Shown here one piece after another: positions 1 to 12,249 of a stretch of 64,000 nt of DNA. The notes beneath the pieces were generated by a model that saw only the letters and a program-made list of their open reading frames with translations, was not told the DNA's origin and searched no databases. Positions within the stretch are counted from its first letter, which is position 1. Every line of letters begins with the position of its first letter. The stretch covers positions 26,368,186 through 26,432,185 of the forward strand of contig NC_079899.1 of the NCBI RefSeq assembly GCF_024868665.1, in the 5' to 3' direction. The DNA is from Triplophysa rosa (taxonomy: Eukaryota; Chordata; Actinopteri; Cypriniformes; Nemacheilidae). The translations under genes and the position numbers were made by a program.

Positions 1-868
1 TAAGCAAACCATGGGTTGGTTCAGGTGTCGTTTTAAGTTGTTCAGAGTTTAAGTTGTTTGTGTTGTTTGTATTGGCTGCATTTGTGGCGTAAGTTTTCAA
101 AGGATTGTGAAGTTCACTTGCAGTAGAATTCTAGCTAACAGTTTAACGCAAATGTCGTGGATTTGATGTTCACACATACTGATGAAGAATCTGTAGCTTC
201 AGTGCGCTATAAAGCCTTTTGGATAAACGTTTGTAATTGTGCGCAGGGAATAAGTACGCACACATGCACACATCACAGAAGTACATAAAGTGACACACGA
301 GAGTGAAAGTCATTTATTTTATCCGTTTAAAATACGTCTGAGAGATTATTACAGGCAATTCTCTTAGGAATATTCAACAATTGGGTTAAATATGGAAAAT
401 GAAATGTGCCTGTGGAGCGGCGTTTCAGGTTAAATATTCCTCTGACTGTGGGGAATATTTGATAAGACTGAAATATAATCACAGGCTGTAATAAAAAGGA
501 TGAGAGAAGCAGCGGGTGAGCTCGTGTCGTGTGCTGCTCTGAGATGTTACTGAGCATCAGAAGAGACTCACAGCTGCTCAACACGCCCTAAAACTGAATT
601 ACACAAACTGTGTGTGTGCATGTGTGCGTGTATGTTGGGTTTCCATGTTTTATGGGGACTTTCCATAGACACAATGGTTTTTATACTGTACAAACTGTAT
701 ATCATATCCCCTAACCCTAACAATCACACACAACTGTCTGCTCTTTTACATTTTCACTAAAGTTCATTCTGTATGATTTATAAGCTTGTTTCCTCATGGG
801 GACCAAAACATGTCATGATATTGTCATCTTTGTGGGGACATTTTGTCCCCATACCGTAGGGTTTACCC
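1..868. other. intergenic DNA downstream of tpo; repeat at 630-868
   Basis: No supported exon. The stretch 630-868 (ggggactttccatag... to ...ccccataccgtagg) resembles 38245-38500; both flank TG/CA arrays, so this is a dispersed repeat that travels with the microsatellite. Confidence 0.5.
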
Positions 869-2028
869 TTCCCACACACACACGCGCGCACACACACACA
901 TGCACAAACACACACGTGTGTGTGCGTGCGTGTGTGTGCGCATGTGTGTGTCTGCGTGTGTGTGTGTGAGAGTGTTCGCATGTGCATGTGTGTGCGTGCA
1001 TGCGTGCGTGCGTGTGTGTGTGTGAGTGTTCGCGTGTGCATGTGTGTGCGCGTGTGTGTGTGTGTGTGTGTGTGTGTGAGTGTNNNNNNNNNNNNNNNNN
1101 NNNNNNNNNNNNNNNNNNNNNNNNNNNNNNNNNNNNNNNNNNNNNNNNNNNNNNNNNNNNNNNNNNNNNNNNNNNNNNNNNNNNNNNNNNNNNNNNNNNN
1201 NNNNNNNNNNNNNNNNNNNNNNNNNNNNNNNNNNNNNNNNNNNNNNNNNNNNNNNNNNNNNNNNNNNNNNNNNNNNNNNNNNNNNNNNNNNNNNNNNNNN
1301 NNNNNNNNNNNNNNNNNNNNNNNNNNNNNNNNNNNNNNNNNNNNNNNNNNNNNNNNNNNNNNNNNNNNNNNNNNNNNNNNNNNNNNNNNNNNNNNNNNNN
1401 NNNNNNNNNNNNNNNNNNNNNNNNNNNNNNNNNNNNNNNNNNNNNNNNNNNNNNNNNNNNNNNNNNNNNNNNNNNNNNNNNNNNNNNNNNNNNNNNNNNN
1501 NNNNNNNNNNNNNNNNNNNNNNNNNNNNNNNNNNNNNNNNNNNNNNNNNNNNNNNNNNNNNNNNNNNNNNNNNNNNNNNNNNNNNNNNNNNNNNNNNNNN
1601 NNNNNNNNNNNNNNNNNNNNNNNNNNNNNNNNNNNNNNNNNNNNNNNNNNNNNNNNNNNNNNNNNNNNNNNNNNNNNNNNNNNNNNNNNNNNNNNNNNNN
1701 NNNNNNNNNNNNNNNNNNNNNNNNNNNNNNNNNNNNNNNNNNNNNNNNNNNNNNNNNNNNNNNNNNNNNNNNNNNNNNNNNNNNNNNNNNNNNNNNNNNN
1801 NNNNNNNNNNNNNNNNNNNNNNNNNNNNNNNNNNNNNNNNNNNGTGTGTGTGTGTGTGCGTGTGTGTGTGTGTGTGTGTGTGCGTTTGTGTGTGTGTGTG
1901 TGTGTGTGTGAGTGTTCGCATGTGCATGTGTGTGCGCGTGTGTGTGCGTGTGTGTGTGTGTGTGTTTCTGTGCGTGCGTGTGTGTGAGTGTGACTCTGTC
2001 ATGTGACACACACACACACACACACACA
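869..2028. repeat. TG/CA microsatellite interrupted by an assembly gap
   Basis: Imperfect (TG)n with GCG variants at 869-1083 and 1844-2010, then (CA)n to 2028. The middle 1084-1843 is 760 unknown bases. All long open frames here are repeat artefacts. Confidence 0.95.
1084..1843. other. assembly gap (760 N)
   Basis: Run of N inside a TG microsatellite. The length may be an estimate. Confidence 0.99.
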
Positions 2029-2490
2029 CTATAATCACACTCTGTTTGTTATTCACAGCTTTTGTAGTTTTTATTTCTTCTTTTCAGCACAAACATTCTC
2101 ATTTCTATGTAAATTATTGTTATTATCAATCCAGACAGGTGTGCCGGTTGTATTTTGCACATTTTGGAAAATGCCGCAGACGGTCTGCGGTATCTGTTAC
2201 ACACCCACATGATAAAATATACCATACTGTACTTTAAAGTGTAAAATTCCTAGATACCTGTACTATAGTGTTTTTGAACCTTACATTAGTAAATATTAAA
2301 GTAGACTACAATAATACAGACATCTAATATTTTTTTATAAAGTGCAAAAATATACTTCAGTATACTAAAGTTTTCCATAGTGAATACTTAAGTATTTGCA
2401 GTATGATGTAGTAACATTTTGCATACATGTCTATTTTGCTTAGTATGTGTTGATCGAGCAGTATGGCTGTATGTTATTCCTAACACATCT

Positions 2491-2646
<156 letters not shown>

Positions 2647-4710
2647 AGATTTAGAGATGATAACCACCACAGCACTCGCTTGTCACGGGCCGCGTGGAAG
2701 TAAAGTGAAGGGGATTAAATAAACAGCCGGCACGCCATTGACAAGGTGAAATTTCAGTTAAGACACAAGCACTTCATCATTATTCCACTCGGCCGATGAT
2801 TATCATCTGACATTTTAACACACGCAAACACGTTGATATATATTCTGCCACTTTCTTGGCAAGAGGAGGAAGGCAATCGTGCAATTATCACTTCAAGCAG
2901 TCCTTCATTGAAGCGTTTCTTTGATAGACTGACACCGTTTTCACCAAACCAGTATAAGAGGCGGTCAAATGATACGCTGCGATGAAACAACAGCTTCCAC
3001 AGGACGGCCATCAGTAAAATAATAGAGAAGAGCTGTAAAACACGAAGCTTTAAAAGAAATGGCCTTTACGCCTTTTAAAAGGATAAAAGCTGCTGGTTTA
3101 AAGGCTGTTTGATGGATGATTTCACTTCTTCTCTTGAAGGTTAAACTCCTTCTGAAAGTTCGAGATGTTGTTTCTGAAAGCTCAGAAATGTGTGTGTGTG
3201 TTTGTATAAATGTGGACGCTGATACCTGGAGGCTGATTTTTATTGAAACTCACAGATGTCAATTTCCTCACAATACTGGTAACTGTTTATCATGCCTTCA
3301 TCGTTTATTTATATTTATTTAAAACAATCTCATTGTTTCACCCAGAGCAAAACTTTCAATCCTAATATGATAGTCATAAAAATATAACTAAAATTATGAT
3401 CATCTAAACAGAGAGTGAAACAAACATGAACCATTTCACTATTAATGGTGTAAAATAATTGTTAAGGATGTTTTTAAACCGCTTTAAAAGGCTCGTTTGA
3501 GATTTAGAACACAAAACAATCCTAGTAAAGTAAATCCTACGAGTTGCTTTTTACAGTGTGTGATTTGGTCAAATAGTGTAAAAATGTGAACAATATTTTT
3601 CAACTGTGGACATTTAATATACATAAAATGCTAACTATGAATAAATATCTGTTAAGTAGCTGTTCTGTATTTATCGTTTGTGAAAACAAAACACAGATTA
3701 CTTCACATATTGTATATCTGGACTTTTTGACAGTACTGTCATATGTGAACACAGATAAGAAACACGTTTACAGTGATTTATAGTTCAGTCTTACAGTGAA
3801 TCTCTGTGAGTTTACAAGCAAAAATGTGAAGATTTTCTGTCCGGACTGATTTGATGTTTTATGTACATCTTAATTCAATTCGTTTATTTGTCACATACAG
3901 TTATACACATGCAAGTGAATTTCAGGTCTGGTTAACTGTTCTTAATAAGCAATAGAGAAAGAGGTAGTAAAACATGAAACAACAATCAGCAACTATATTA
4001 TAAAACATTAAACAATTAAAAAAATTAAATTAAGCAATTAAAAACAACAATAGGAGTCTAAATACAAATTGGAAACGAATATAAGTATAGAAATATAGAA
4101 TTACACTTGGAGTTTTGACTGTACAGTACGGTACTGAACACATGCTGAAGATCTCTCTATCACAGGAAGAAACAACTTGATATGAACAGTAAATCAAATG
4201 ATCTCATTGAAATGATTTCTGATAGTCCCACAATCAAGCGGAGAAATGAAGGAATCCTCCATTAACAGCAGATGGCAGAAGACGTCTTGAAGGCACTGAA
4301 GACGAGCGGCGTGTGAACGTGTTTGCTCTTCTTTACGGACGAGTGAACATAAGCAGATCTTTGTGGAATGAAGATTTGTGCTGTTTTCACAGCGGTATAC
4401 ACATGAACATCAGTAACACTGCTGAAGAATGTTAAACAGATCAAACATCAACCCCAGGGTCTGCATCAGATGAAGGATCGGCCCCTGGGATGAGTTTCAA
4501 ACGCTGAAACTGATGAAAAAATATTTCATTATCTCTCCTGACATCACAAACATGATGTCAAGAGTTTTGTACTATAACTCTTCTACAACTGAACTTATAG
4601 GCATATATATATATATACATACTGGATATACAGTATATTGTGAGTTCACAGTTTTTTTTATTTTTGAGTTGATGAAAGTACATTTTAAAGTATACTCTCA
4701 GTAAATTTTG
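2647..4710. other. intergenic, AT-rich; LINE/SINE-like debris
   Basis: No credible exon on either strand. The segment 3868-4110 (ttaattcaattcgtttatttgtcacatac style) looks like a dispersed fish repeat in reverse orientation. Confidence 0.4.
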
Positions 4711-6560
4711 TTTTGCATCTGCCTGGCCGGGGGGCTGCTTTAGAATTTTAAAGATTTACTTAATTAATATTGCATATAGGAATTTATAGTCTGTTATATT
4801 TGACCCGTGCTTCTCTCGCCTTTATCTTAAATGTGTGCTCTCACTGTGCGTGTGTGTGTGCGTGTGTGTCTTTGTAAAAAAAAACTGGATGAGTAACAAC
4901 TTTTTATTACTGAACTCGGACAAAACAGAAGTGTTACTTATTGGACCGAAAACTGCTATAAGTAACAACCAAGAATACTGTTTAACTATTGACGGATGTT
5001 CCATAAAACCCTCGTCGTCAGCAAAGAATCTTGGCGTTCTATTCTATTCGGAGTCACGTCGCCAACACCTGTAAAATTGCGTTTTTCCATCTTAAGAATA
5101 TATCTAAACTACGTCATATGCTGTCACTGTCAGATGCAGAGAAGTTAATTCATGCATTCATGACATCAAGACTAGATTACTGTAATGCACTGTTAGGTGG
5201 TTGCCCTGCAGGCTTATTACAAAAACTCCAATTGGTCCAAAACGCGGCAGCTCGAGTTCTTACACGTACAAAAAAGTATGAACATATTAGCCCGGTTCTG
5301 TCAACCTTGCACTGGTTACCTATAAAGCATCGCGTTAACTTTAAAATCTTGCTTATTACCTATAAAGCCTTACATGGTTTAGCTCCTCAGTACTTGAATG
5401 AACTCCTTTTGTATTACAGTCCTTCACGTGCATTACGCTCTCAGGCGTCCTGTCAGTTGGTAATACCTAGAATTTCAAAATCAAGTGCAGGTGGTAGATC
5501 CTTTTCCTATCTAGCGCCTAAACTTTGGAATAGTCTTCCCTGCACTGTCCGGGAGGCAGACACACTCTGTCAGTTTAAATCTAGACTAAAGACGCATCTT
5601 TTTAATCTTGCATACACTACTCTTCCATAATATAAATCTTCAGAGGGTTTAGGCTGCATTAGTTAGATCAACCGGAACCAAAAACACAACTGATGTACTT
5701 GTTGCATCAAAGAGTACAGAACAGTACTCTACTCTCAGCCAGTCTTGTCTCATTGTTCCAAGGTTACCACAGCGAGCAGGATGCAGTTCATGGCCTGACC
5801 TGATGGTAGAGCGGAGAATGGGAAGTGGGGACCTGACAAGAGCTGAGATGATAGAGCTGGATAAAGAAGGACGCGGTCTCTTGACATGTCTTCACCACAA
5901 AACTTCAAATGCTATTAGATTATTAATGATAATCTTAAACTATAATTTATTTTATTATTAAGTTTATTTATTTTATTTAGCCTTGTTGTGCAAGTTCTCT
6001 GGAGCTTGTGCAGAGGCAGCAGCTTTTGCCAGAGGGGAACTGGAATCCCCTGGTTGGGCCTGGGTTCTCCTGAGGTTTTTTTTCTCGATTAGAGTTTTGG
6101 GTTCCTCGCCACCGTTTGCATACTGTTTTGCCTATCTGCCTGACCGGGGGGCTGCTTTAGAATCTTTAAAGTTTTACTTAATTAATATTGCATATAGGAA
6201 TTTATAGTCTGTTATATTTGACCCGTGCTTCTCTCTCCTTTATCCTTAAATGTGTGCTCTCACTGAGCGTGTGTGTGTGTGCGTACTTGTCTGTGTACGT
6301 ACGTGTGTGTGTGTGTGTGTGTGTGTCTCTGTGTCTGTGTGTGTTGGTGCGTGTGCGTGTTGTGTGTGTGGAGTGTTTTGTGTGTGGGTGTGTCTGTCTT
6401 CTGTGTTTTCAACCTTTTCTTGTTTTTGCAGGTACAACTTTGATTGTTTTGCTTGTAGTCAATGTGTCTCATGTACAGCTGCTTTGTAACAATGAAAATT
6501 GTAAAAGCGCTATATAAATAAAGTTGAGTTGAGTTGAGTTGAGTTGAGAGAGAAGCAAGG
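4711..6560 (+). mobile_element. decayed L2/CR1-like LINE: reverse-transcriptase C-terminus and 3' tail
   Basis: Residue strings LLLNSDKTEVLLIGPK, AKNLGVLF, SRLDYCNALLGGCPAGLLQ, LQLVQNAAARVL, TLHWLPIKHR, KALHGLAPQYL and APKLWNSLP are the standard C-terminal end of fish non-LTR reverse transcriptases. The frame shifts once near 5040-5075, so it is dead. It is followed by a 3'UTR ending in ...gcgctatataaataaa and (gttga)n at 6520-6548. A piece of the same 3'UTR (4711-4867) also lies in front of the RT part and matches 6126-6283. Confidence 0.9.
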
Positions 6561-6784
6561 GATGAAAGAGATAAGGAGAGAGGCAGAGCGAATGCAGAGT
6601 CATGCTGTACTGTTTTGCAAACTTTTTAGCAACGGATTAATTTATACGCATCCAACTAAGTGTGCAAGGTTTCTGTGCATGACAAATTTTTAGGATGACG
6701 AATACAAAAGCGTATATGATCATTTCGGACTGTATGTGCAAAGACCTTTAGAACACAATATTAGATTCTAATTTGTAGGGTAAA

Positions 6785-7265
6785 TAGTCAAGTCAAGTTT
6801 ATTTTTATAGCGCTTTTTACAATTTGCCATCAAATAGCTGTACAGGAAAAAAACATGTTAAACAAACAGAAGAAATACAAAGAAAAGTATAGAAATGAAA
6901 TACAAACACATACATATGTATACAAATATATAGGTAATGCAGTAATACTATGTGTTTTGTACTCTATAATGTAACATAGTGCAAGTCTTTTGAAACATTA
7001 AAATGCGCAACTTTAAATTCAGAAAATCGGCAGTTTGTCAATGTATAAATCAACATGTTTTTCGTTGTTTTACAGTTACATACTTTTGATAAATCCCCGA
7101 AACTTGATTCTTACGCCCCCTAAAATGCGTCTTTTTTCCACAGAAACCCTTTCTCAAAAATCGACTATTTCTCATATTACAGCTATTCCTTCCATTCTAT
7201 GTTGTAACATTGTGTAACAATGAAAATTGTAAAAGCGCTATATAAATACAGTTGAGTTGAGTTAA
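6785..7265. mobile_element. two L2-like LINE 3' tails in opposite orientations
   Basis: 6785-6850 carries the reverse of the tail (agcgctttttacaattt) and 7205-7265 the forward tail (gtaaaagcgctatataaata plus gttga units). 6851-7204 is AT-rich with no gene signal. Confidence 0.65.
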
Positions 7266-8051
7266 ATGCCAACTTTAGTAGATTTTATACACATGCTATA
7301 AGTTTCTGAACTGTGTTTCTCTTTAGGTATGAATGTTGTATACTTGAAATATACTTTTTAGTGTACTTTAAGTATATTTGAAGTCTGATCAGTATAGAGA
7401 ATCAGCTTCAGTGTCACATGTTTTATTTATTGTAAACTGTTCCACCCAAAAGTGTAATATTTCCGAGGATTACATAAAAGGTTTACTGAAAGTATCTTTT
7501 TTTACTTCTTTTTTTGTAAGGGCATTTCATTTTTTTCCTGGAGTTGAAAGTTTCCTTCTCTCTCTTCACAGTAAATGTGAAGAGTTTCAGTACGACATTT
7601 AATTCACAGTTAATTCACTTATCATTTTTTTGTGTCAAGTTTAACTTAAAAACTTGACCAAAAATACCATTAAAAAACTAAAAAACAAAAAAATTATAAA
7701 TGAATGAACACAAAAAAGTTTAAGTAAATTTAACAAAAAAAACTTGCCACAATTTTGTCAAGTAAATTTACCTAATTTCATAAAAGAACACCATACAAAA
7801 ATGTACGGTTTTAGCCACCAATCTACTAAAACATAAACTGTTATCATTACAGATTGTCATGAGACAGATAGAGAGCCACATTTCAGGGTATGAATAATTC
7901 CTGATGGTTAAAGTTACTGCATTTTATCCCTTTAATGTCGTTTTTTCTCAGGAATGCAATACAGAGAAGTATAATTTCATACTGACTTCAAGGCTCACAT
8001 CAGCTATAGAAATATAGAGAGTGAAAGTGTTTTACAGTCCATCAGAGCAGA

Positions 8052-8188
8052 TACATTTACATTACATTGAGTCATTTAGCAGACGCTTTTATCCAAGTTG
8101 ACTTACGAGAGTTCAGGGAGCAATAAGCGACATGTCATACAGGAGCGATGATACAACAGGTGCTGATACATCATACAGTCTGGTGTAC

Positions 8189-8190
<2 letters not shown>
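8052..8190 (-). mobile_element. SINE tail-type repeat
   Basis: The minus strand carries the widespread fish tail GGATAAAAGCGTCTGCTAAA followed by TGTAATGTAAATG. It is followed by a (CA)n tract at 8191-8236. Confidence 0.7.

Positions 8191-8236
<46 letters not shown>
8191..8236. repeat. (CA)n microsatellite
   Basis: About 22 CA units. Confidence 0.95.
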
Positions 8237-8238
<2 letters not shown>

Positions 8239-8824
8239 GCAGATGCAGTCATTCAGAATAACACATCTGCCGTAATGAAGAGTGTGAACATGGCCGGAGG
8301 CGTTGGAAATCCTGCTTTGAATTATGGGCTGAGCGCCAGAGAGCTGTAATTGGTCACCGCATGAGAAACCGCAATGGATTGCCTAAAAGGGCCAATTGTG
8401 TTTAATTCAGAAGATGAGAACGGCAGCCTCCTTTCCCACAACTGATTGCTTTTGTCTTCCATTATGTCCAACAAAATCCGGGACAAGACATCCCGAATGT
8501 AAATGTGATGCCTATTTGTGTCGAAACAGAGGAGTCCCTTCTCAACCGAAGAGTTTAATTTCAGGTTTAAAATGTAAATGTAGCCTACATCCAGTTGAAT
8601 ACATTTGTTTCTTTTATAACAAAAGAGTGAAGACGGGAACAAACCACAGTGCAGTGTTTGCCTTGCGTTGAGCTTACGCTCGACACGATAGAACGTTTGC
8701 TGTACGGGCCGTTTGTAAATCTGAAATTCTTTTTCATTTCATGTGTTCATGTTTACCTGTATTGATCCAAGAAGTTCATGTCATTGTATTCTATACGGTT
8801 CATAATTGTTCCGTTTTTTCTATC

Positions 8825-8922
8825 TGTACTCTTTCTTCCAGTGTTTTATGGCAAAGCTGCTTTGCAACAATTAATGCTAAATTGCAAAAAAAATCCCTTA
8901 AGAAATAAACTTGACTTTAAAA
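8825..8922 (+). mobile_element. truncated LINE 3' tail
   Basis: gcaaagctgctttgcaacaa followed by aaataaacttgact, the typical end of fish L2-like elements; no coding part. Confidence 0.55.
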
Positions 8923-9904
8923 TAGAGAACGCATGAGAATCAAAGCAACTGAACAATGACATCATGTTTTATTTGACAGTATAAAGGTTAATATAATGAC
9001 ACAAGTGTCCGCTGTGCACATATTCATGTATAATAGTGCGGTCTGTATAAAGAACATGAAGAAGAATCTTTTGTGTTTAATTAGACCTTTAGCACACGCA
9101 GGTGAATCGAGTTCTAGTGTGGGCTATGGCAGCGTAATGATGTCGTCTTTTCTTCAGCGGTTCTGCGTCTTTATTGTTCAACAGAGCCACTTTATTCTGT
9201 GAAGGTGTGATCCTCTGACATCTGTTGTAAACGTGCGCCTGTCGTTGATGTCTGATGTGGATGGCTCGGATGAAACGTCTGCTACATCACGTCTCCGGTG
9301 TCTGCTTATATTCATTATTCAAACCTATTTACAGCGAGCTTTACCCAATTAGTGTCAGCGAAATGAAACATGTAATTCATATAAACGAATGTGCTTCAAC
9401 ATATTCACACATATGCATATGAATAACTCCTACAATCAATATAACCCGTAGCAACGTGCTAAAAATGACCTTGGCAACTGTAGAACAACACAATCTGACC
9501 ATCACCTCCTGTACTTGTGTATAAGCGTGAATGTATTGTGTATTCTACCTTTAAATATTAACATTAATTAATGAAATGAATATTGTGGGTTGCATCTCGC
9601 TTAAACTTTTCGTAACGTAAACAAGAGCTATTAGTATATATTTAAACTAAACTAAGAGAACGATCACTTTCAGTCTATTTATCATGCACTTGTCAAAAAT
9701 ATGTATAAAATGAAAAATCCTTTGATGAAGATATACTAAAAGTGTAATAAAGTAGTTGAAGTGTTCTTGACTACTTTTTTCACAAGGTTTGACATTATGT
9801 CTTCTAAACATGTTTAACAAGTTCAGAAATAGTTTGAGGAGTAAATGAAACATGTTAAACTGAAGCTGATTAGATCCCTTAATAGGATCATGGTAGTACA
9901 AACC

Positions 9905-10248
9905 AAGGTTATTTTAGTCCACTATTTAGTCTGCTCATAGAAATTAAATAAAATATTGACCTAAAAATGATTGGAACAACTTAACTATAGGGAAACTTTA
10001 AACGTTGCCTTAAAAATAAACTGAAATCAGTTTTAAGCACTAAAATTACAATAATAAACCAAACTAAAATCAAAATTAATCTTATATAGCAACATAGAAA
10101 AAAAACAAATAAATTACACAATAACAAAGGCATATAGCAAAATTGCTAAAACATTAAGTAAAATTAGCATCAAAACTAAAAATCTAATAATAAAAGCTAA
10201 TTAAAAATATTAATAAATTGAAGTAAAACTAAAATAACTCTTTTGAGT
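9905..10248. repeat. A-rich dispersed repeat
   Basis: Alignable by eye to 16436-16790 and its duplicate 27855-28209: same order of ggttnttttagt, actaaaattanaataata, tagcaacata and taactcttnt blocks. No coding capacity. Confidence 0.6.
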
Positions 10249-10530
10249 TGACTTCAAATGAATCTTGCTGGTGTCACACACGAGATGTGAAGATTGAGAA
10301 GCAAACACAAGTTCTTCCTCCAGAGAACGTCTCGTGTCCGTCACTTTTAGAGTCAGCTTGAGGTTTGTGATGGAATAAACACTGTCGACCGAAGGTATCG
10401 TGTTGAACGTCAGAGGTTGATCTCCTGGATTTCTGTGTGGAATCTCAATTCCTTTCAGCTTCAGGAAATTCAGAATGTAAAACTCTGCAGCAGTGGTGGG
10501 ATTTGTGTGAAATTCATGAGAAAGATTCAT
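10210..10530 (-). CDS. unrecognised 106-codon ORF
   Basis: The frame opens MNLSHEFHTNPTTAAEFYIL and contains KLKGIEIPHRNPGDQPLTFN and SITNLKLTLKVTDTRRSLEE. Composition looks protein-like and not low-complexity, unlike neighbouring ORFs, but I recognise no family and see no firm splice sites. It lies between repeats, 1.5 kb past the tpo stop. It could be a decayed retrocopy, a transposon fragment, a real exon or chance. Confidence 0.2.
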   Translation of the reverse strand: MNLSHEFHTNPTTAAEFYILNFLKLKGIEIPHRNPGDQPLTFNTIPSVDSVYSITNLKLTLKVTDTRRSLEEELVFASQSSHLVCDTSKIHLKSTQKSYFSFTSIY

Positions 10531-10741
10531 TTCTCAGCATGTCACGGGTGCGACTGCTATGTTAATTGTTTTGGCAGCATCACAGACTCATAATGGGTCA
10601 ATCTATTTATCCAGTCTGAGAATTACAACACCCGTGATAATATTTCTGTCCACATCAACAAACCAGCACGATCATCATGAAGAGGAATTTTTATTTAATT
10701 CAAAGAACCATTTACAACCAAATAGAGGATTCTTGGCAAAA

Positions 10742-11537
10742 AAAGAATAACCTTGACGGTAACACTTTACATTAAGGTTCCCTTTATAAAGCATTTGTAA
10801 TTGTGTTCATTAAGGATTAATAAGTCATTTACAAATGCATTATACAGCAGTTATAACTGTGTAAATAAAAAGGGATTCTAATGAAATACCTGCCAAATAG
10901 TGAGCCAGATTATCGGCTGTTTTTAAACAATCGGCAGATAGCAAATCGTGTGAAAATTGCTTTAGTCGACCGATGGCGATTATTTTTTTATTGATATAAC
11001 TAATACAAAATCTAACAGGAGAAAACTGATCGTTAAGACATGTAGTGTACATGACAAAGGCTAAACACACGTAATGTGGCAGACGTTCTGATTTCTGCTT
11101 GTAGATCAGATTGAAATGTTGAATAACGACATTATAATTCCAGTCGTGCTTGAGTAGTGAGGAAGAGCGATGCTTTAACTTGTGCTACAATCACAGAAAC
11201 AGCATATTTTAATCAATTACACTTCGAATGACCATCTCTATTTTCACCTCACACGCTTCCAGCTCCTGTGAGTTAAAGCAAAGTGCTGCGACTCGCTCGC
11301 CGAGACGATTTGCATTTCATTTTCTCAGCTCAAATTAGAGCTTCTCTTCGGTATTCATGGATTTCAAAACACACACGCGCACACACAAAACTGGCTGTTT
11401 CACTTGAGTCTGTCAGCGTTACTATTTTAAACAATACATTTTTGTCTCACAGTTCTTGTGTAGTTGAGCTCATGTGAACTGAGAAACTACATGAATATTT
11501 ACCTTTCGTTTCATAAAAAAGCTCATGGACATGTGAT
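10742..11537. other. intergenic, repeat-like
   Basis: Starts with ggtaacactttacattaagg, a common fish transposon-end motif. No supported exon. Confidence 0.3.
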
Positions 11538-11983
11538 GTCATAAAGGGACACTTCAACCAAAAGTGAAAATTCTGTCCTCATTTCCTCGCCTTCGAGTCG
11601 TTCCAAATGTGTATAAATGTCTTTGTTCTGATGAACACTGAGAAAGATATTTGGAAGAATGCGTATAACCAGACAGATCTCAACACCCATTGACTCCCAT
11701 AGTAGGAAAAATACAATAGTAGTCAAAAGTGCCCCAGAACTGTTTGCTGTCCTACATTCTTCTAAATATCTTCTTTTGTGTTCAACAGAACAAAAAAATG
11801 ATAAAGTATTGTTTCCTATTATGGCAGTCAATGGGGGCCAAATCTGTCTGGTTATACGCATTCTTCCAAATATCTTTCTCAGTGTTCATCAGAACAAAGA
11901 CATGTATACACATTTGGAACGACTGGAAGGCGAGGAAATGAGGACAGAATTTTCATTTCTGGGCAAAGAGTCCCTTTACATTA
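11538..11983. mobile_element. foldback hAT-like MITE directly after tpo stop
   Basis: Two inverted arms (about 11538-11705 and 11820-11983) share the aaatgtctttgttctgatga and atttggaagaatgcgtataa segments in opposite orientation. Family members are at 13414-13795, 20423-20747, 31842-32166 and, in part, 58048-58200. It ends 46 bases from the tpo stop, so it probably lies in the 3'UTR. Confidence 0.85.
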
Positions 11984-12029
11984 AAACCAACATCATCAAA
12001 GACATCAGAAGCGTCTGAAATACACAGAT

Positions 12030-12249
12030 CTAAAGCGTGCAGATGTCTGGATTCTCCTTCCATGCCTCCAGGTCTAATGATGGGATGTTACCACAGAAAC
12101 GGAAATCCTCCGGGTAACGTCCCACCCTGAATGAATCGAGAGGAACCTCCATCACGCCGCTGTTATCACAGATGACACGAGACAGAGAGTGTGTTTCTAG
12201 TTCCCGTCTCTGCTGGACGGAGAAGATCTCAGGATTTTCCCACCAGAAT
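12030..12249 (-). CDS. tpo: tpo coding exon 11 (last), with early stop
   Basis: The acceptor is GTGTCGAAG, with a weak pyrimidine tract. The frame reads [31 protein letters not shown] and [15 protein letters not shown], then TAG at 12030-12032. It corresponds to the last peroxidase-domain exon of mammals. There, a splice after the L-E-A-W segment leads to CCP, EGF and transmembrane exons; no GT donor lies between that segment and the stop. So the product ends as a soluble peroxidase domain, unless an alternative exon exists that I cannot see. Confidence 0.88.

Noticed and set aside
778..2056. Several long ORFs on both strands over the TG array
   Set aside because: They consist of Thr-His or Cys-Val dipeptide repeats and runs of unknown residues from the N gap; microsatellite artefacts.
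11523..12018. Overlapping ORFs of 112 and 119 codons on opposite strands
   Set aside because: Both are translations of the two arms of a palindromic MITE; they share mirrored peptide strings such as MRITRQI.
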